Source of the DNA: an uncultured Gallionellaceae bacterium
Lineage (GTDB): Bacteria > Pseudomonadota > Gammaproteobacteria > Burkholderiales > Sulfuricellaceae
Assembly: GCA_937873435.1 (NCBI GenBank)
Contig: CALMWM010000207.1
Span: 1 to 6,038 of the forward strand
DNA length: 6,038 nt
Direction of reading: 5' to 3'
The position numbers and the translations under genes were made by a program. Of the stretch, positions 1 through 5,380 are shown in pieces. How positions within the stretch are numbered: the stretch's first letter is position 1; each line of letters begins with the position of its first letter. The notes under the pieces are model-generated. The model did no database searches, had not been told where the DNA came from, and saw only the letters and a list, made by a program, of their open reading frames with translations.

Positions 1-495
1 GATTTGAACCTCTTCCGTGTGAATTGTGGGGCGGCCTCCTTCCGGGTCCTTGTAGACGACAACATTGTCAACCATGATGATCAACCCCCGGAATTCCCAG
101 CCGGTGGATACCGTGTGCCGCTTGAACGTAAACAGGTCCGCCCAAAAATTACCGATCCGCTTGCTGTCCTGGATAGCCGGCTCGATCCGATAACTGGTAC
201 ACCGCGTCTTCACTTCGAAGCATTTTTGGACGCCCGAGTCAAGATTCTCGATTCTTATCGAGGGGTTCGACAAGAATATGTTGATCGTGTCCGTCGCATT
301 CAAGATCCTGATATTGGGTACTTTATAAGGATCAAAGCCTATTTGATTCAGCTCCTCGATGGTCGTTTTCCCGGGGAAGATTTTCCCGTAATTCGCCTTG
401 GCGCTATCGAAATCCTCCCAAAGCGAAATGACCGTCGTCTTGCTGGACGGCAGCAGACTCGCGCAGCCCGCAAACAGGAAACAGAAAAAAATCAT
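1..495 (-). CDS. Putative outer-membrane-type lipoprotein (partial, 3' end beyond left edge)
   Basis: This minus-strand frame is open from ATG 495-493 to the left edge and gives 165 residues without a stop. The start MIFFCFLFAGCASLL has a lipobox (FAGC), so lipidation at Cys11 is expected. The mature part has WEDFDSAKANYGKIFPGKTT at 26-45 followed by EELNQIGFDP, a pattern resembling the small BamE/SmpA-like alpha-beta lipoproteins. A Cys pair at 92 and 99 could form a disulfide. The end, VVVYKDPEGGRP at 145-156, resembles the C-terminus of small proteobacterial lipoproteins of unknown function, so probably little is missing. The start codon overlaps the upstream mtfA stop (ATGA), which implies coupled translation. 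The signal peptide is oddly short and has no Lys or Arg before its hydrophobic stretch. Codon choice (several ATA, AGA and AGG) looks less GC-biased than in its neighbours. That it is a coding gene is well supported. The BamE-like fold is an inference and the function is unknown. Confidence 0.8.
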   Translation of the reverse strand, partial: MIFFCFLFAGCASLLPSSKTTVISLWEDFDSAKANYGKIFPGKTTIEELNQIGFDPYKVPNIRILNATDTINIFLSNPSIRIENLDSGVQKCFEVKTRCTSYRIEPAIQDSKRIGNFWADLFTFKRHTVSTGWEFRGLIIMVDNVVVYKDPEGGRPTIHTEEVQI

Positions 496-1274
496 ACCGC
501 TGCATCCTGCTTGACGCGGTCTGGTTTGATAGGTTCCTGGCGGTAAAACAACGCCAATTGGCGATATACAGCCGGATATACCGAGAATAGTCGCATAGGA
601 TCGACGAAAAAGGCCTCACTCGCCACCGCAAAGAATTCTGCCGGGTGCTCGCCCGCATAAGGGTCGAGCGGCGTTTCTTCGTCAGCGTCGAGGCGGGTGA
701 GAAAATCCTCGTACGCGGCGGAAAAAGCCCGCGCCCAGACTACCTGGCTCATCCCGCTATGCAACGGTGGCTGGCCGCTGGCCACGCCGTTGAGCATATC
801 GAGTTTGTGGACGAATTCGTGGATTACCACGTTGATACCGGCTTCGGCATCGGTTTCCTGCGGCCAGGAAAGAACCACCGGGCCATTCTCCCAAGCCTCG
901 CCGGAAATCACATCGTCGTATTCATGGACGACGCCGTCTTCGTCCATGATACTGCGCGGCACGACGAACTCGCCGGGATAGACGATGACTTCCACCCAAC
1001 CGCGGTAGTAATCCAGCCCCAGATTGAGTATCGGCAGACAGGCTTGCAGTGCGATAGCAAGATGTTCGTCGGCGCCAAAAACCTCATCCTGAGCTCCGTG
1101 CAGCGCCTTCTCGCTGAGGAACTGCAGTGCCAGCAAACGCAAGCGGCGCCGCTCATGCACATCGAGAAAGCCCAGGAAAGGCATCTGAGCTTCGACTCTC
1201 TCCCATTGCTCGGGAGCGACATGGGACTCATGCAACTGTTGTCGGCGCAGCTTTTTTTTCAGCCAGGCGAACAT
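492..1274 (-). CDS. mtfA: MtfA-like zinc-dependent peptidase (M90 family, DUF980)
   Basis: The product has 260 residues, close to the roughly 265 of E. coli MtfA. The zinc-peptidase motif HEFVH is at 152-156, inside VIHEFVHKLDMLNG, which is characteristic of the family. The third metal ligand is probably a Glu in EHPAEFFAVASEAFF (209-223), with E213 the best candidate. The N-terminus (MFAWLKKKLRRQQ) is basic, with no signal peptide, so the protein should be cytoplasmic. In enterobacteria MtfA binds the repressor Mlc and has aminopeptidase activity. Outside enterics the partner is usually unknown, and no Mlc or ptsG gene is in this window. The start at 1274 gives the expected family N-terminus, but only a weak GAG lies immediately before it. 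The stop overlaps the start of the downstream lipoprotein gene by 4 bases. The divergent neighbour is a DUF4202 gene. The family assignment is firm; the regulatory role is not transferable from E. coli. Confidence 0.93.
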   Translation of the reverse strand: MFAWLKKKLRRQQLHESHVAPEQWERVEAQMPFLGFLDVHERRRLRLLALQFLSEKALHGAQDEVFGADEHLAIALQACLPILNLGLDYYRGWVEVIVYPGEFVVPRSIMDEDGVVHEYDDVISGEAWENGPVVLSWPQETDAEAGINVVIHEFVHKLDMLNGVASGQPPLHSGMSQVVWARAFSAAYEDFLTRLDADEETPLDPYAGEHPAEFFAVASEAFFVDPMRLFSVYPAVYRQLALFYRQEPIKPDRVKQDAAV

Positions 1275-1362
1275 CTCAATACAGCTCGAAAAATGTAGAA
1301 AACATGTATAAAAGCATCTTAGTTACAATAAGCCATTAATTTTTTTTGGAGAAAAGACCACC
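1275..1362. promoter_or_regulatory. AT-rich divergent promoter region between mtfA and the DUF4202 gene
   Basis: This 88-bp spacer separates two genes read outward and is much richer in A/T than the flanking genes, so both promoters should lie here. Candidate -10 elements for the rightward gene are TATAAA (1307-1312) and TACAAT (1324-1329). Candidates for the leftward gene are TATACA (1310-1305) and TACATT (1297-1292). None has a convincing -35 element at 16-18 bp, so no promoter can be fixed. The rightward gene has a GGAGA Shine-Dalgarno at 1348-1352, somewhat far from its ATG (GGAG to ATG is 11 bases) and preceded by a run of eight T (1340-1347). Confidence 0.4.
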
Positions 1363-1977
1363 ATGATTTCCGACACCCAGCGCTTCGAGAAAGCCATCGC
1401 CGCCTTCGACGCCGTCAACGCCCAAGACCCCAACAAGGTTAGCGCGGACGGCAAAGAATACTCCAAGGAACTGCTGTACGCACAACGCATGACCGACATG
1501 CAGCATCGTTTCGCACCGGACGCGTCGGAAGCGGTGCAACTGGCGGTACGTGCCCAACATATCAAGCGCTGGGCGATTCCGCGTAGCGAATACCCGATGA
1601 CGCCAATCGGCTACAAGCAATGGCGTATCCGCCTGTATAAATTCCACGCCGACCTCACCGCCGAAGTCCTGCGCGAAGTCGGTTACGATGAGGAAATGAT
1701 TGCCCGCGTCCACTCCATCGTGCGCAAGGAAGCGCTCAAGCTCAACCCGGAAACCCAGATGATGGAAGACATCGTGGATCTGGTGTTCCTCGAACATTAC
1801 CTGGAAGAGTTCGTAAACAAATATGGCAGTGCCGGCGAAGCCAAGATGATCGACATCCTGCGCAAAACCTGGAAAAAAATGTCCAGCAAAGGCCACGAAG
1901 CCGCGCTCAGCATCATCAAGCTACCCGAAGCACTGGTACCGGTGGTACTGAAAGCCGTGCAAGGCGACGCCGCGTAA
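1363..1977 (+). CDS. DUF4202 domain-containing protein
   Basis: The product has 204 residues and is recognised as a DUF4202 protein from several blocks. These are RFEKAIAAFDAVNAQDPN (7-24), AQHIKRWAIPRSEYPMT (64-80), YKQWRIRLYKFHADL (84-98), GYDEEMIARVHSIVRKE (107-123) and MEDIVDLVFLEHYLEEF (134-150). It lacks a signal peptide and membrane segments, so it should be cytosolic. No biochemical function is established for this family. The spacing of H66, H95-x-D97, H117 and D136 resembles a metal-binding HD-type helical domain, which is inference only. The last 50 residues carry a Lys-rich helix (RKTWKKM) and a hydrophobic end (PEALVPVVLKAVQ). The ATG at 1363 is the only sensible start. The gene is divergent from mtfA and about 150 bp upstream of a NorE/NorF-like pair on the same strand. 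Confidence 0.9.
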   Translation: MISDTQRFEKAIAAFDAVNAQDPNKVSADGKEYSKELLYAQRMTDMQHRFAPDASEAVQLAVRAQHIKRWAIPRSEYPMTPIGYKQWRIRLYKFHADLTAEVLREVGYDEEMIARVHSIVRKEALKLNPETQMMEDIVDLVFLEHYLEEFVNKYGSAGEAKMIDILRKTWKKMSSKGHEAALSIIKLPEALVPVVLKAVQGDAA

Positions 1978-1992
1978 GCTTCATCCCCCCCA

Positions 1993-2022
1993 GCAAGCCG
2001 GTCCAGGACATGGCCGGTTTGC
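1993..2022 (+). terminator. Hairpin after the DUF4202 gene, weak terminator candidate
   Basis: Arms GCAAGCCGG (1993-2001) and CCGGTTTGC (2014-2022) form a 9-bp stem with one G-T wobble and a 12-base interior that can add two more C-G pairs. It begins 15 bases after the TAA stop. It is followed by CCCCCTCTTT rather than a clean T run, so it may be a weak terminator or an mRNA-stabilising 3' hairpin. It would partly separate the DUF4202 transcript from the downstream oxidase-subunit genes. Confidence 0.45.
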
Positions 2023-2105
2023 CCCCTCTTTACATCTCTTCTCGATTCCATGCCTCCTGACTCGAAAATTTGCTTTTGCTGCTGACGATTTGCCTCTATC
2101 CTTAG

Positions 2106-2126
2106 CGTTTTAGTCAACCTAAAACG
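2106..2126 (+). promoter_or_regulatory. Perfect 8-bp inverted repeat abutting the norE-like start
   Basis: Arms CGTTTTAG (2106-2113) and CTAAAACG (2119-2126) are exact reverse complements around the 5-base loop TCAAC. The right arm ends directly before GTG 2127 and shares its last G with a Shine-Dalgarno-like GGTGA at 2126-2130. It could be a repressor operator in DNA or an mRNA hairpin that limits access to the ribosome site. It does not match the FNR/DNR consensus TTGAT-N4-ATCAA. The symmetry is seen directly; the function is inferred. Confidence 0.5.
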
Positions 2127-2729
2127 GTGACGGCAGTGATACTGACAGCAGACGCCTCGCTGGCGCCTTCCAGCGAAGCCAGGATTCCCGGAAACAAGGG
2201 AATCTGGGTAGGCATATTCAGCGAAATGACCGAGTTTGCGCTGCTGTTCAGCGTGTACTTCCTGGCCAAGGCCCACCACCCGGAAGCCTTCCGCGAAGGC
2301 CCGCCGCAATTGAGCACGCTGGCCGGCATGTTCAACACCATCATGATGATTTCCGGCAGCTATTTCGTTGCCAAGGCGGTCATGGCGATCCGCCGTAACC
2401 AGCGCGACGTCAGCGCCCGCTGGCTGTACGGCGTGGCGTTCACGATAGCCGGCTACCTGCTCACCAAATACTTTGAATTCCAGTGGAACGTCGAGCACGG
2501 CATTACTGGCCGCACCAGCATTTTCTTCACGACCTACTATTACCTGACCTTTACTCACATGGTTCACATCGTATGGGGAGCCATGGGGTTGCTTTGGGTC
2601 ACAGTGCGCACCAAAACCGGCGCCTATTCGCCGGAAGATCATGAAGGACTGGAAGCGTTCGCCTCCTATTGGCACGCCACCGATCTGGCATGGCTGATCA
2701 TCTTCCCGCTGCTGTACGTGTTGCGCTAA
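2127..2729 (+). CDS. norE: NorE-like cytochrome c oxidase subunit III family protein
   Basis: The product has 200 residues, matching short five-helix subunit III proteins of the NorE type rather than full seven-helix CoxC. Membrane segments fall near 26-47, 66-88, 98-117, 136-161 and 178-199. Family signatures are IWVGIFSEMTEF (26-37), KYFEFQW (114-120), TFTHMVHIVWGAMG (141-154) and SYWHATDLAWLIIFPLLYVLR at the end. NorE proteins are accessory to nitric oxide reductase in denitrifiers; related proteins sit beside other heme-copper oxidases. The GTG at 2127 has no Shine-Dalgarno. A second GTG at 2136 has GGTGA five bases upstream and may be the true start, giving 197 residues. The first in-frame Met (34) lies within helix 1 and is too late. 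The norF-like gene follows after 14 bases. No norCBQD gene is visible, so the choice of NorE over a generic CoxC-like subunit rests on size and on the partner gene. Confidence 0.85.
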   Translation: MTAVILTADASLAPSSEARIPGNKGIWVGIFSEMTEFALLFSVYFLAKAHHPEAFREGPPQLSTLAGMFNTIMMISGSYFVAKAVMAIRRNQRDVSARWLYGVAFTIAGYLLTKYFEFQWNVEHGITGRTSIFFTTYYYLTFTHMVHIVWGAMGLLWVTVRTKTGAYSPEDHEGLEAFASYWHATDLAWLIIFPLLYVLR

Positions 2730-2730
2730 A

Positions 2731-2736
2731 AAGGAG
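2731..2736 (+). promoter_or_regulatory. Strong ribosome binding site of the norF-like gene
   Basis: AAGGAG lies seven bases before ATG 2744. It fixes the start of the small downstream gene, even though the same frame is open further upstream inside the norE-like gene. Confidence 0.8.
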
Positions 2737-2743
2737 CCGCCAC

Positions 2744-3028
2744 ATGTCACACGACAAACTCCTCGATACACTCTGGCTGCTGCTGATTATTTTGACTCTG
2801 GCCGGCACCCTGCTCGGCGAATCCGCCGACCCAGGCCTTGCTGTCACGCTGATTATCTGCCTGACCATGGCATTCAAGGGTCGAATGGTGATCGACCACT
2901 TCATGGAATTGAATACCGCGAACCGCAAGATACGCAACATGATGCGCGCTTATTTTTACGTCTTGCCGGCGGTCACCATATTAACGTCACTGTTCGGTGA
3001 CTGGCTGGCCAGGCTAACGACGCTCTGA
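2744..3028 (+). CDS. norF: NorF-like cytochrome c oxidase subunit IV family protein
   Basis: The product is a 94-residue membrane protein with three predicted helices, near 8-24, 29-50 and 68-87. The signature FKGRMVIDHFMEL (44-56), at the end of helix 2, is typical of prokaryotic subunit IV/NorF proteins. These assist or stabilise the nitric oxide reductase or heme-copper oxidase complex in the inner membrane; their exact role is poorly defined. The ATG at 2744 is chosen because of the optimally placed AAGGAG and because it begins directly ahead of helix 1. A longer in-frame reading from 2669 would overlap the norE-like gene by 61 bases and add a non-family N-terminus. It forms a tight two-gene operon with the norE-like gene and converges with the flavin oxidoreductase gene. 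Confidence 0.87.
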   Translation: MSHDKLLDTLWLLLIILTLAGTLLGESADPGLAVTLIICLTMAFKGRMVIDHFMELNTANRKIRNMMRAYFYVLPAVTILTSLFGDWLARLTTL

Positions 3029-3045
3029 GACCCTTGCCGTTAAGT

Positions 3046-3066
3046 TATGCTGCTCCGGTGAGCATA
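3046..3066. terminator. Hairpin between convergent genes, possible bidirectional terminator
   Basis: TATGCT (3046-3051) and AGCATA (3061-3066) are exact reverse complements around a 9-base loop. A competing shorter stem, TGCTC/GAGCA around CGGT, lies within it. It sits in the 67-bp gap between the norF-like stop and the convergent flavoenzyme stop. Neither side has a T run, so termination strength is doubtful. Confidence 0.35.
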
Positions 3067-3095
3067 GCTGAATAAGTAGGCGTGTACTCGCCGCC

Positions 3096-4223
3096 TCAGA
3101 CCAGATCGCCCAAAGCGGCGACACTGAAGTCCTTCAGGCTCCCGCTGTCGCCGGTGCGCACCTTCGACACCCAGCACGGGTCGTTCAGGAGCGCCCGGCC
3201 GACGGCGATCAGGTCGAACTCCTCGCGCTCCAGTCGCTGGATGAGTTTGTCCAGGGCGGCAGGATGGGAGCTTTCGCCGGAGAAGGCGCCGAAGAAGTCG
3301 CCCGACAGCCCGACCGAGCCGACGCTGATGGTGGCCGCGCCCGTGAGCTTCTTGGCCCAGCCCGCGAAATTCAGCCCGGACTCGCCATCTATATCCGGAA
3401 ACTCCGGCTCCCAGAAGCGGCGCTGCGAGCAATGTAGGACGTCCACACCGGCTTCCACCAGCGGAACGAGCCAGTCGGCCATGTCGGCGGGCATCTCGGC
3501 GAGACGGGCGGCGTAGTCCTGCTGCTTCCATTGGCTTACTCGTAGGATGATGGGGTAGTCTGGCCCGACCGCCGCGCGCATGTGCTTCACCATCTCGACG
3601 GCGAAGCGGGCGCGCTCTTTCAACGTGGCGCCGCCGAAGCCGTCCGTGCGTTTGTTCGTGCCGCTCCAGAAGAATTGGTCGATCAGGTAACCGTGGGCGC
3701 CGTGGATTTCGAAGGTATCGAATCCCAGCCGCTTGGCGTCGGCGGCCGCGCGGCTGTAGGCGGCGATCGTGTCGGCGATGGTCGCGTCGCTCATGGCCTC
3801 GCCGCGCGGCGCGTCAGGCGCGACGAGGCCGGAAGGACTTTCCACCGGCCCCGGCGGCACCCAGTCGCTAGCCGGCCCACTGGCGGGCACCGAGCCCACG
3901 TGCCAGAGTTGCGGCCCCATCTTACCGGAGGCGGCGTGGACTTCGTCGATCACCCGCTTCCAGCCCGCGAGCGCGGCCTCGCCGTGGAAGAAGGGCACAT
4001 TCGGGTCGTTCTTGGCGGCCGGCCGGTCGATCGCCGTACCCTCGGAAAGGATCAGTCCCACTTCGTTCTCGGCGCGGCGCCGGTAATAGGCCGCAACGTT
4101 CTCGCCGGGCACGCCATTCGGCGAAAACGAGCGCGTCATGGGGGCCATGACGATACGGTTCTTCAATTCCAGCGACTTTATCCGGAATGGCTGAAACAGG
4201 ACATCAATGTGCGGTGAGTTCAT
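3096..4223 (-). CDS. Old Yellow Enzyme family NADH:flavin oxidoreductase
   Basis: The product has 375 residues, the normal size for a single-domain FMN-binding OYE barrel. N-terminal LKNRIVMAPMTRSFSPNG (20-37) is the standard flavin-binding start. QLWHVG is at 105-110. HGAHGYLIDQFF (174-185) supplies the substrate-binding pair H174/H177 and the Tyr179 proton donor. RVS (228-230), ISVGSVGL (299-306) and AVGRALLNDP (340-349) are the late FMN/phosphate-binding strands. The enzyme should be cytosolic and reduce activated C=C bonds (enones, nitro compounds) with NAD(P)H; the natural substrate is unknown. FFWSGTN replaces the usual FLSP-type stretch, which marks a distinct OYE subgroup. The ATG at 4223 is preferred: GGAG lies 10 bases upstream and the family N-terminus follows at once. 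An upstream start at 4361 would add 46 unrelated residues and consume the promoter spacer. It is transcribed divergently from a LysR-type regulator, its likely controller. Confidence 0.93.
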   Translation of the reverse strand: MNSPHIDVLFQPFRIKSLELKNRIVMAPMTRSFSPNGVPGENVAAYYRRRAENEVGLILSEGTAIDRPAAKNDPNVPFFHGEAALAGWKRVIDEVHAASGKMGPQLWHVGSVPASGPASDWVPPGPVESPSGLVAPDAPRGEAMSDATIADTIAAYSRAAADAKRLGFDTFEIHGAHGYLIDQFFWSGTNKRTDGFGGATLKERARFAVEMVKHMRAAVGPDYPIILRVSQWKQQDYAARLAEMPADMADWLVPLVEAGVDVLHCSQRRFWEPEFPDIDGESGLNFAGWAKKLTGAATISVGSVGLSGDFFGAFSGESSHPAALDKLIQRLEREEFDLIAVGRALLNDPCWVSKVRTGDSGSLKDFSVAALGDLV

Positions 4224-4363
4224 GTGGATCACGCTCCAGTTGGGTTGAACGGAAAGCTTTGATGGAGCTATTCTGGGGGTTACATTCATCCGAATAAATA
4301 TGTATATTTCAACAATACTATTCGGCGTAAGCAAACAATCGCATCTAACAAGGAAGAACAAAG
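4224..4363. promoter_or_regulatory. Divergent promoter/operator spacer of the OYE and LysR genes
   Basis: This 140-bp AT-rich spacer lies between GC-rich genes. CCGAATA (4290-4296) and TATTCGG (4319-4325) form a perfect 7-bp inverted repeat with a 22-base gap. Inside it lies a second perfect palindrome, AAATAT-GT-ATATTT (4296-4309). Possible rightward promoter: GTTACA (4279-4284) and TATATT (4303-4308), 18-bp spacer. Possible leftward promoter: TTGAAA (4312-4307) with a weak ATGAAT (4289-4284), 17-bp spacer. The two candidates overlap, as expected if one LysR-type dimer or tetramer bound here controls both directions. AAAGCTTT (4253-4260) is a further small palindrome. Promoter and operator roles are inferred. 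Confidence 0.5.
4351..4356 (+). promoter_or_regulatory. Ribosome binding site of the LysR-type regulator
   Basis: AGGAAG lies seven bases before ATG 4364 and supports that start. Confidence 0.65.
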
Positions 4364-5380
4364 ATGGACCGTTTTCAAGCCATGCAGGTCTTCACGCGGG
4401 TCGTGGATGCCAACAGTTTTTCCCGTGCCGCCGACAATCTGGGGCTACCCCGGGCGACGGTGACGACCATCATCCAGAATCTCGAAGCCCTGCTCGAGGT
4501 CCGCCTGCTCAACCGCACGACGCGGCGAATCAGCCTGACGCCGGACGGCGCGGCCTATTACGAGCATTGCGCCCGCATCCTGGGTGAGGTCGAGGAAACC
4601 GAATCCTCGTTCCGCGATGTCGCCAGCGGGCCGAAGGGACGATTGCGCATCGACGTGCCATCCAAAATCGGCCGACGGGTCCTGATTCCCCACCTCTGCG
4701 AGTTCCACGGCCGCTACCCGGAGATCGAACTGGCCATCGGCATGGGCGACCACGAGGTCGACCTGGTGCGCGATGCAGTCGATTGCGTTATCCGCATCGG
4801 CGAATTGCAGGATTCGACCCTGGTCGCCCGCCGCATCGGCACCTTCAAGACCGTTACCTGTGCCGCGCCCGAATATTTTGAACGTTACGGCACGCCGACC
4901 GGCATCGATGACCTACAGCAACACAAGGCCGTGCACTATTTTTCCAGCAGCACCGGTCGCACCTTCGACTGGGATTTCGTCGTCGACGGCGTATCCACCC
5001 CGGTGAAAATGTCGGGTACTGTCTCGGTCAACGACGCCGAAGCCTATGTCGCCTGCGGCCTGCAAGGCTTCGGTCTGATCCGGCCGCCCCGCTACATGGT
5101 GCTGCCGCATCTTGAATCCGGCGCCTTGATAGAAGTGCTGCCGCAACTGTCGTCCTCGCCTATACCAATCTGGGTAGCCTACTTGCAAAACCGCCACCTG
5201 TCGCCCAAGGTACGCGCTTTCGTGGACTGGGTGGCCGAACTGTTTGGCGCCTGCCCGCTGCTCGGCGGTGTTGAAAACGTTGGCAACGAATGTCATGACG
5301 CCAAGCGACCCAAACGTACTGATGATGGAACTGGTGCGAGTTCCCGCATTTCCAGAGAATCGCTACTGAGCCAGGAATAA
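4364..5380 (+). CDS. LysR family transcriptional regulator
   Basis: The N-terminal winged helix-turn-helix spans about 1-65: FTRVVDANSFSRAADNLGLP, then the recognition helix RATVTTIIQNLEALL, then wing LLNRTTRRISLTPDG. A linker helix runs from about 65 to 88. The periplasmic-binding-like effector domain starts near GRLRIDVPSKIG (92-103) and ends near FVDWVAELF (286-294). The protein is a cytosolic dimeric or tetrameric DNA-binding regulator, probably responding to a small ligand. At 338 residues it is longer than the usual roughly 300; residues 299-338 form a polar, family-unlike tail that may be translation past an ancestral stop. Its divergent position suggests that it controls the OYE gene and itself. 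Its TAA directly abuts the converging stop of the efflux gene. The ligand cannot be told from the sequence. Confidence 0.94.
   Translation: MDRFQAMQVFTRVVDANSFSRAADNLGLPRATVTTIIQNLEALLEVRLLNRTTRRISLTPDGAAYYEHCARILGEVEETESSFRDVASGPKGRLRIDVPSKIGRRVLIPHLCEFHGRYPEIELAIGMGDHEVDLVRDAVDCVIRIGELQDSTLVARRIGTFKTVTCAAPEYFERYGTPTGIDDLQQHKAVHYFSSSTGRTFDWDFVVDGVSTPVKMSGTVSVNDAEAYVACGLQGFGLIRPPRYMVLPHLESGALIEVLPQLSSSPIPIWVAYLQNRHLSPKVRAFVDWVAELFGACPLLGGVENVGNECHDAKRPKRTDDGTGASSRISRESLLSQE

Noticed and set aside
4..546. Plus-strand open frame of 180 codons at the left edge
   Set aside because: It is antisense to the lipoprotein frame, which has a lipobox, coupling to mtfA and family-like motifs. The plus-strand translation has no recognisable features.
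645..1298. Plus-strand open frame of 217 codons
   Set aside because: It lies antisense across mtfA, whose HEFVH peptidase signature is unmistakable.
1934..1950. GTACC-GGT-GGTAC inverted repeat near the DUF4202 3' end
   Set aside because: It lies within codons for Val-Pro-Val-Val and is explained by coding sequence; no regulatory context.
1797..2771. Minus-strand open frame of 324 codons
   Set aside because: It is long but antisense to the DUF4202 end and the whole norE-like gene. Its translation is rich in Arg, Gly and His with no domain, as expected for a GC-rich shadow frame.
3582..4217. Plus-strand open frame of 211 codons
   Set aside because: It is antisense to the OYE gene and contains low-complexity Arg/Gly/Ala/Val sequence only.
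4224..4361. 46-residue N-terminal extension of the OYE gene
   Set aside because: It has no family similarity and would cover the AT-rich promoter spacer. The ATG at 4223 has a Shine-Dalgarno and starts the conserved domain.
5295..5369. 24-codon ATG-TGA frame inside the end of the LysR gene
   Set aside because: It has no ribosome site of note and no similarity; a chance frame is the simplest explanation.
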